Source of the DNA: Actinomycetes bacterium
GTDB taxonomy: Bacteria > Actinomycetota > Acidimicrobiia > Acidimicrobiales > RAAP-2
Direction of reading: 5' to 3'
DNA length: 64,000 nt
NCBI GenBank assembly: GCA_021827705.1
Contig: JAKAUQ010000007.1
Coordinates: 62,001-126,000 of the forward strand
Numbering within the stretch: the first letter of the stretch is position 1; the number at the start of each line of letters is the position of its first letter. Below the pieces are notes generated by a model. It had not been told where the DNA came from, ran no database searches, and saw nothing but the letters and a program-made list of their open reading frames with translations. The position numbers and the translations under genes are program-made. Of the stretch, positions 58,254-64,000 are shown piece after piece.

Positions 58254-59161
58254 GGTCGCCTCCGCAGACGCCAGGACCCGGCCCAGTGCTGACCCGGCTC
58301 CAGCACGACCAAGTCCTTGCCCGAGCGCAGGGCATCGGGCGGGCAGGTCATGGGCTCCACGGCCACGGCGGTACGTCGGCGCCCGTGACCCAGGTGGTCT
58401 CCCGTGTAGATCTGCAGGTAGGGGAAGTTCCGGTCCACGCTGAGGTCGACCGTGCCACCGCCCCGATCGACGACCGTGGTGGTGGCCATCCCCGAGTCGT
58501 CGCGCTCGAGATCGGTGTAGGTGACGTCGAGCTCGTGGCCGTTGACCGACTTGGCGCTCGTGAAGTCGAGCTCCCCTCCCGTCACCGGAAGGATCTCGCC
58601 GGTTGGCAGGCGCCGGTCGTTGACCGCGACATAGGAGCGGGCCGGCACCAGCAGCGTCGCCCCCTCAATGGTGGGGCTGGTGACGGCCAGGTAGGGGTGG
58701 AAGCCCAGGCCGAAGGGCAGCGGCACCTCGTCACGGTTCGTCACCGTCGAGGTCACGGTCAGCCCCAGAGCGCCGAGGTGGTAGGCGACGTCGATGCTGA
58801 CGGCGAAGGGGAACGCCGGGGACGGGTGCAGCAACAGGGACAGGACGCAGCGATTCTGATTGACCGACTCGATGCGGAAGGGCCGCCAGCGCACCAGTCC
58901 GTGGAGACCCGCCGCCTCCGACAACTCGTCGATCGCAGGCTGTCCCGTGCGATCGGCGAAGGTCCAGGGCTCCACGCCCAGTCGGTTGGGCCAGGGAAAC
59001 AGAACCTGGCCGTGGGCACCCAGGGGCACCTCGTCACCGCTGAATCCCTCGACGACGGGTACGCCACCTTGCACGTAGGTGCGCAGCGTCGCGCCCACCT
59101 CGGTAACCACGGCGCGCTGGTCGCCGTGCGCGATGGCAATCTGCTCACCTGATGGCAGCAT
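58250..59161 (-). CDS. aldose 1-epimerase family protein
   Basis: GATLRTYVQGGVPVVEGF...LFPWPNRLGVEPWTF...LGLTVTSTVTNRDEVPLPFGLGFHPYL. Confidence 0.9.
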   Translation of the reverse strand: MLPSGEQIAIAHGDQRAVVTEVGATLRTYVQGGVPVVEGFSGDEVPLGAHGQVLFPWPNRLGVEPWTFADRTGQPAIDELSEAAGLHGLVRWRPFRIESVNQNRCVLSLLLHPSPAFPFAVSIDVAYHLGALGLTVTSTVTNRDEVPLPFGLGFHPYLAVTSPTIEGATLLVPARSYVAVNDRRLPTGEILPVTGGELDFTSAKSVNGHELDVTYTDLERDDSGMATTTVVDRGGGTVDLSVDRNFPYLQIYTGDHLGHGRRRTAVAVEPMTCPPDALRSGKDLVVLEPGQHWAGSWRLRRRP

Positions 59162-59196
59162 GCGGACTCCTCTTCAGGTAGGTTACCGAGGCCCGT

Positions 59197-59202
59197 TAAG
59201 GT
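59197..59202 (+). promoter_or_regulatory. candidate -10 (TAAGGT) 7 nt before surE ATG
   Basis: TAAGGT-CGTGCAT-ATG. Confidence 0.5.
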
Positions 59203-59209
59203 CGTGCAT

Positions 59210-60061
59210 ATGCGCGTCCTGCTCACCAACGACGATGGCATCGATGCTGAGGGGCTCGCGGTCCTGACTCGCGCCCTGGCCCGCTGGGCCCAAGAGGCGC
59301 CTCCCGGTGACGTGCGCGAGGTGTTGGTGGTGGCGCCTGACACCAACTACTCGGGCATGTCCGCCGCGGTCGGGGACGTCTTCGCCCGACCAACCGTCCC
59401 GTACCGGCGCCATGCGATCCCCGGCGCCGAGGCGATCCCGGCCTACGCCCTGGACGCGCCGCCGGCCATGTGCGCCCTCCTGGGATCGATCGGAGGCTTC
59501 GGGCCGCTGCCCGACGTGGTGATCGCCGGCATCAACCCCGGGGCCAACGTCGGGCGCAGCATCCTGCACTCCGGCACCATCGGGGCCATCTTCACGGCCG
59601 GCCAGCTGGGTCTGTCCGGCATGGCGGTGTCGGTGCAGTGGGGTGAGCACGTGCACTTCGACACGGCGGCCGCGGTCGCCCTCGAGGTCCTCGAGCAGCT
59701 GCTGCGGGCTCCGTCGCGCACCCTGCTCAACCTCAATGTGCCCAATCTGCCCGCATCGCAACTGCGCGGCGTGCGCCACGGCCACGTCTCGCTCGCCGGC
59801 GTCGTCGCCGACGCTGGCGTGCACGCGGGCTTCGGCCCGCTCGACGACGTCGGCGAGCTGCCGCTGCGCCTCGGCTCGGCTTCCCCCCAGCTGGGCGACG
59901 TCAGCGACGAGTCCGCTGACGACGACGGTGCCTTGATCTTTGCCGGCTACGCGTCGCTGACGCCTCTGAGGGGCCCGCACGAGGACGACGACCCCGGCCT
60001 GGACACGACCATGTCGGCCGCCTTGGACGCCATCGCTCGCCACCTCTCGCGGGCGCGCTGA
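59210..60061 (+). CDS. surE: 5'/3'-nucleotidase SurE
   Basis: MRVLLTNDDGIDAEGLAVLTRAL...VIAGINPGANVGRSILHSGTIGAIFTAGQLGLSGMAVS. Confidence 0.95.
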   Translation: MRVLLTNDDGIDAEGLAVLTRALARWAQEAPPGDVREVLVVAPDTNYSGMSAAVGDVFARPTVPYRRHAIPGAEAIPAYALDAPPAMCALLGSIGGFGPLPDVVIAGINPGANVGRSILHSGTIGAIFTAGQLGLSGMAVSVQWGEHVHFDTAAAVALEVLEQLLRAPSRTLLNLNVPNLPASQLRGVRHGHVSLAGVVADAGVHAGFGPLDDVGELPLRLGSASPQLGDVSDESADDDGALIFAGYASLTPLRGPHEDDDPGLDTTMSAALDAIARHLSRAR

Positions 60062-60063
60062 GG

Positions 60064-60504
60064 TCACTCCTGGGCGTCGGGCGGGCGTCGCCAGCCCTTG
60101 CGCAGCGAGGTGGCGCGCTTGTCCTCCAGTCGCCGCTCCACGGCTCGCCGGGGCGGGCGCGTCGGACGCCGCGGCGCCTCCACGTCGAGGGCCGCGCGCA
60201 TGCGCGCGCCCAGCCGCTCGAGGGCGGCTTCGCGGTTCTGCTGCTGGGATCGAAACCGGCTGCTGGCCGTGCGCACGACCGCACCCGTGCGGGCCACCGC
60301 CAGCGCGCGCTGGGCGTCGTCGAGACCGACCACGTCATCCCACGCCGCGCTGAGGCTCACGCGCGAACGTGTCCGATTGGCGTGCTGTCCGCCCGGCCCG
60401 CCGCTGGTCGTCGTGCGGACGTTGACCCGCGACGCGGGGAGGTACGCATCGGCTCCCAACATGATGGCGTCCCGGCGCGTCGCGCCGCGATGGTCTGCGC
60501 CCAC
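60064..60504 (-). CDS. arfB: RF-1 domain peptidyl-tRNA hydrolase (ArfB-like)
   Basis: TTTSGGPGGQHANRTRSRVSLSAAWDDVVGL GGQ motif; basic C-terminus. Confidence 0.85.
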   Translation of the reverse strand: MGADHRGATRRDAIMLGADAYLPASRVNVRTTTSGGPGGQHANRTRSRVSLSAAWDDVVGLDDAQRALAVARTGAVVRTASSRFRSQQQNREAALERLGARMRAALDVEAPRRPTRPPRRAVERRLEDKRATSLRKGWRRPPDAQE

Positions 60505-60510
60505 CCGGCC

Positions 60511-60516
60511 ACCTTA
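60511..60516 (-). promoter_or_regulatory. candidate -10 (TAAGGT) 6 nt before arfB GTG
   Basis: TAAGGT-GGCCGG-GTG. Confidence 0.55.
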
Positions 60517-60560
60517 CGGGCCCGTCGCGCGACGCCTCTAAGATCGTCGCGACGCGGGAG

Positions 60561-61973
60561 GTGCGAGTGACGTGGATCGGTCCGGCAGCGAGCTGGATCG
60601 GCACGGGGCTTCGCGAGAGCGCCGCGATGGTCTGGATCACCTGGTGGCCCCTGGTGCTGGGATTCACCCTCTCGGGTCTGCTCCAGAGCTTCCTGCCCCG
60701 AGACGCCCTGCGGGCGCAGCTGGGGACCACCTCGCCGAGGAGTGTCGCCAAAGCGTCGATTCTGGGAGTCATCTCTTCATCGTGCAGCTACGCGGCCAGC
60801 GCCATGAGCCGCGCCCTGTTCGCGCGCGGGTCCTCGCTGACCAACTCCCTGGTCTTCATGGTGGCCTCCACGAACCTGGTCATCGAGTTGGGGATCGTGC
60901 TCTACCTACTGCTCGGCTGGCAGTTCCTGGCCGCGCAGCTCACCGGTGGCGTGGTCATGATCGTGGCGCTGGCCCTCTTGACTACCGTCTTCTTCCGCAG
61001 CCCCCAGCAGCGTGATCTCTACGCCCACGTCCTGGAGAACGCGCCGCCCCCGGTGCAGCCGGCGTGCTCGACCTGGCGCGAGAGGCTCGCCACCCGGCGC
61101 CACTACCGCCTGGCTGCGCGCTACACGATCGGCGACCTGACCATGCTGCGCAAGGAGCTGGTCGCGGGCTTCGTGATCGCGGGCTTCTTGAGCGTCCACG
61201 TGCCCGCCACGTGGTGGTCGCACATCTTCTTCACGGGCCACGGCACGGCCACGGCACTGGAGAACGCCGTGCTCGCACCGCTGGTCGCGGTCGTGTCCTT
61301 CGTGTGCTCGGTCGGTAACATCCCCCTGGCCGCGGCGCTGTGGGCCCACGGCGTGGCCTTCGGCGGCGTCATCGCCTTCATCTTCGCCGACCTGGTAACG
61401 CTGCCCCTACTGCTCATCTACCGACGCTTCTACGGCACCGCGGCCGCGGGCCAGCTGTTCGGCCTCCTGTGGCTGGTCATGTCGGGCGGCGGTTTCCTCA
61501 CCGGCGAGGTCTTCCGCGCTCTGGGCCTGATCCCCACGTCACGGAACGCTCCCGCGCTCACGGGACACTTCCCGCTGGGCGCGACCCTCGTCGCCAATGT
61601 CGTCGCCACGGCGCTGCTCGTCTCCTTGCTGGTGGTCTCGCGCACCCGCGGCGACGAGTCCGACCTCGCCGCCCGCGATCCCATCTGCGGGATGAGCGTC
61701 GACGTCACCGCACCGGTCGCCACGCGCACGCGCGCGGGCACGACGTACTACTTCTGCTCGCTGCGCTGCGCCGAGCGGTTCGACCAAGGAGAGGAGCCCA
61801 CCACCATGAGCATGCACGACGATCCCCACGGCGACGCCGTCGACCCGATCTGCGAGATGCGCGTCAACTCGGCCGAGGCGCTGAGCGCGACGGGCCCTGA
61901 CGGGGAGACGTACTACTTCTGCGGTCCCGGCTGCCGGCGTGCCTACCTGGCGCTCCACGGCCTGCCCTCGTGA
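60561..61973 (+). CDS. ArsP-type (DUF318) permease with two C-terminal YHS domains
   Basis: WWPLVLGFTLSGLLQSFLPRDALRAQLG...GVISSSCSYAASAMSRALFARGSSLTNSLVFMVASTNLVIELG; then DPICGMSVDV...YYFCSLRCAERF and DPICEMRVN...YYFCGPGCRRAY. Confidence 0.88.
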   Translation: MRVTWIGPAASWIGTGLRESAAMVWITWWPLVLGFTLSGLLQSFLPRDALRAQLGTTSPRSVAKASILGVISSSCSYAASAMSRALFARGSSLTNSLVFMVASTNLVIELGIVLYLLLGWQFLAAQLTGGVVMIVALALLTTVFFRSPQQRDLYAHVLENAPPPVQPACSTWRERLATRRHYRLAARYTIGDLTMLRKELVAGFVIAGFLSVHVPATWWSHIFFTGHGTATALENAVLAPLVAVVSFVCSVGNIPLAAALWAHGVAFGGVIAFIFADLVTLPLLLIYRRFYGTAAAGQLFGLLWLVMSGGGFLTGEVFRALGLIPTSRNAPALTGHFPLGATLVANVVATALLVSLLVVSRTRGDESDLAARDPICGMSVDVTAPVATRTRAGTTYYFCSLRCAERFDQGEEPTTMSMHDDPHGDAVDPICEMRVNSAEALSATGPDGETYYFCGPGCRRAYLALHGLPS

Positions 61974-62395
61974 GCCAGCGACGCGAGCAGACCACGGTGC
62001 GCGCCTACGGTGTGCTCATCGTGGACGCTCGCGTCTTACTAGTGCGCTCCAGCAGTCCCGACTTCCAGCCACCGCTGTGGTGGCTGCCCGGGGGGGGACT
62101 GAACTTCGGTGAGACGCCCGAGCAGGCGCTGGCCCGCGAGTTCGCCGAGGAGACCGGGCTGGTCATTGACCGCCCGACGCTGCTCGGCGTCACCAGCGAC
62201 GTGCGCCGACGAGACAACGGCGACCGGCTGCACACCGTGCGCATCCACTACCGCGTGCGCCGACGGGGAGGCGCGCTGCGCGACGAGACGTCGGGGACGA
62301 CGGACCAGACGCGCTGGTTCCCTCTGGGCGAGCTCGACGACACGAACGTGGCCGACTACGCGCGCGCCGCCTTGTCGCTGGCCGCCGAGAAGTAG
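61970..62395 (+). CDS. NUDIX hydrolase
   Basis: GGGLNFGETPEQALAREFAEETGL Nudix box. Confidence 0.93.
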   Translation: MSQRREQTTVRAYGVLIVDARVLLVRSSSPDFQPPLWWLPGGGLNFGETPEQALAREFAEETGLVIDRPTLLGVTSDVRRRDNGDRLHTVRIHYRVRRRGGALRDETSGTTDQTRWFPLGELDDTNVADYARAALSLAAEK

Positions 62396-64000
62396 CGATC
62401 GGGCATCGTCCGCTTGAGCAGCTTGCCCGCGGGATTGCGCGGGAGCGGTTCGGAGGTGAACGCCACCCTCGTGGGGATCTTGTAGGCGGCCAGGTGCTCA
62501 GCCAGCTGATCGCGCAGCTCGTCGGCCGTCAGCGACGTCCCCTCGCGCAGCCGGACGACGCAGGCCACCTCCTCACCGAGCCGCTCGTTGGGCAGGGCGA
62601 AGACCGCCGCCTCGTAGACGGCGCTCACGGCGTAGAGCGCGGCCTCCACCTCGGCCGAGTAGACGTTCTCCCCGCCGCGCAGGATTAGGTCCTTGGCGCG
62701 ATCCTCGATGTAGAGAAAGCCTTCGGCGTCGACGTGGCCCACGTCCCCCGTGCGCAGCCATCCCTCGTGCAGGGCGGCCTCGGTGTCCTGGGGTCGGTTC
62801 CAGTACCCGCGAATCAGTGTCGGTCCGCGCAGCCAGATCTCGCCGCGCTCGCCGGGGGCGACCTCGACGCCTTGGGGATCGCGGATCGAGGCGTCCATCA
62901 CGGGACCGCGCGCCCGACCCGTTGAGGTGGGGTGGCTCTCGTACTCGGTGCCCACGTTCCCCGGCCCGTACGCGTTGGTCTCGGTCATGCCGTAGCCCAA
63001 GGACGGGAGGCCCCGGGCGAAGGAGCGGCCCACGCGCGCCACCAGCGCCGGAGGGGCCGGCGCGCCGCCACCACCGACCAGCGACAGCGAGCTGGTGTCA
63101 AAGTCGGCGAAGCGGGGCGACTCCATCAGATCCCAGACCTGGGTGGGGACGCCGACGAAGCGCGTCACGCGATGCTTCTCGATCAGCTCGAGCGCCTGCT
63201 CGGGGTCCCACCGGTACATGATGACCATCTTGAAGTGCCACGCGAGGCACGACATCATGACCGGCACGCAGCCCGTGACGTGGAACAGGGGCACCACCAA
63301 GATGAAGCACGGGGTCAGTCCCGAGCTGGCGCGTGGACCACGCACCAGGTCGTAGATCGACGAGTCGGCCCCGAAGGCGATCACCGCCTGGGAGACGGCG
63401 TCGTGCGTGGAAACCGCGCCCTTGGGCTGCCCAGTCGTGCCCGACGTGTACAGGATCGTCGCGTCGCTCGATCCGTCGAAGTCCACGAGGGGCAGCTCAG
63501 CGCCGGGGATCACCACATCGTGCCAGTGCTCCATCCCGGCCGGCAGCGCGACGCCGTCGGCCCGGGCCACGATCACGGGGAGCCCCCGGCGCTCGGCCAG
63601 CGCGGAGATGCGCTCCACGCGCTGGCCGTCGACCAGCACGAGCCGCGGGTCGGAGTCGGCGATGGCGTAGTCCAGTTCGTCGGGAGTCCACCAGGCGTTC
63701 AAGGAAACTGAGACCGCGCCCACTGACAGGATCGCCCCGAAGGCCACGACCCATTCGGGGAGGTTGCGCATGGCGATGCCCACCCGGTCGCCCGCGGCGA
63801 TGCCGTAGCGATGCACGAGCGTCGCCCCCAAGGCGTCGATCTCGTCCTTGACGCGATTGAAGGACCACTCCTCGCCCTCGTAGGCGATGAACACGCGGTC
63901 GTCGCCGCGCAGCTGGTCAAAGAACGTCTTCAAGGTCGCCGGAGCGTTCGCGTAGCGCCGCGATGACGGACCGGGACCGGCTGGGTCGGTGATCTCGAAG
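62356..64000 (-). CDS. class I adenylate-forming enzyme (acyl-CoA synthetase), N-terminus beyond right window edge
   Basis: ATILYTSGTTGQPKGAVSTHDAV...GYGMTETNAYG; the frame stays open upstream of the ORF-track TTG start (FEITDPAGPGPSSRRYANAPATLKTFFDQL) to position 64000. Confidence 0.92.
   Translation of the reverse strand, partial: FEITDPAGPGPSSRRYANAPATLKTFFDQLRGDDRVFIAYEGEEWSFNRVKDEIDALGATLVHRYGIAAGDRVGIAMRNLPEWVVAFGAILSVGAVSVSLNAWWTPDELDYAIADSDPRLVLVDGQRVERISALAERRGLPVIVARADGVALPAGMEHWHDVVIPGAELPLVDFDGSSDATILYTSGTTGQPKGAVSTHDAVSQAVIAFGADSSIYDLVRGPRASSGLTPCFILVVPLFHVTGCVPVMMSCLAWHFKMVIMYRWDPEQALELIEKHRVTRFVGVPTQVWDLMESPRFADFDTSSLSLVGGGGAPAPPALVARVGRSFARGLPSLGYGMTETNAYGPGNVGTEYESHPTSTGRARGPVMDASIRDPQGVEVAPGERGEIWLRGPTLIRGYWNRPQDTEAALHEGWLRTGDVGHVDAEGFLYIEDRAKDLILRGGENVYSAEVEAALYAVSAVYEAAVFALPNERLGEEVACVVRLREGTSLTADELRDQLAEHLAAYKIPTRVAFTSEPLPRNPAGKLLKRTMPDRYFSAASDKAARA

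Overview
This is a 64 kb high-GC bacterial window whose gene order suggests an actinobacterium. It is almost entirely chromosomal housekeeping sequence: dapB; YfhO-like; pnp-rpsO-ribF-truB-rbfA-infB-ylxR-nusA-rimP; proS-ispG-rseP-dxr-cdsA-frr-pyrH-tsf-rpsB-xerC; an MtrA/MtrB/LpqB-like signalling cluster; rsfS-nadD; class II DAHP synthase; phosphatase-VWA-MoxR-proA-proB-obgE; HU; rpmA-rplU-rne; mrdA-mreD-mreC-mreB-ndk-folC-clpX-clpP-tig; four tRNAs; ALDH, cysteine synthase-like, propionyl-CoA synthetase, clpS/DUF2017, surE, an ArsP-type permease with YHS domains, and a truncated acyl-CoA synthetase at the right edge. I found no CRISPR array, prophage, transposon or obvious defence island. The most interesting signals are non-coding. 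(1) At least nine genes have a TANNNT -10-like hexamer exactly 6 nt upstream of the start codon, which predicts widespread leaderless transcription. (2) A terminator with a candidate leader peptide sits upstream of the rimP-nusA operon and looks like an attenuator. (3) ylxR has no canonical start codon before its conserved N-terminus and overlaps the nusA 3' end at a G5 run, compatible with -1 frameshifting. (4) A near-perfect hairpin lies between rpsO and pnp. (5) A 16-bp direct repeat flanks the 21-bp-stem terminator between HU and rpmA. All calls come from reading the sequence and the supplied ORF track; no database search was run.
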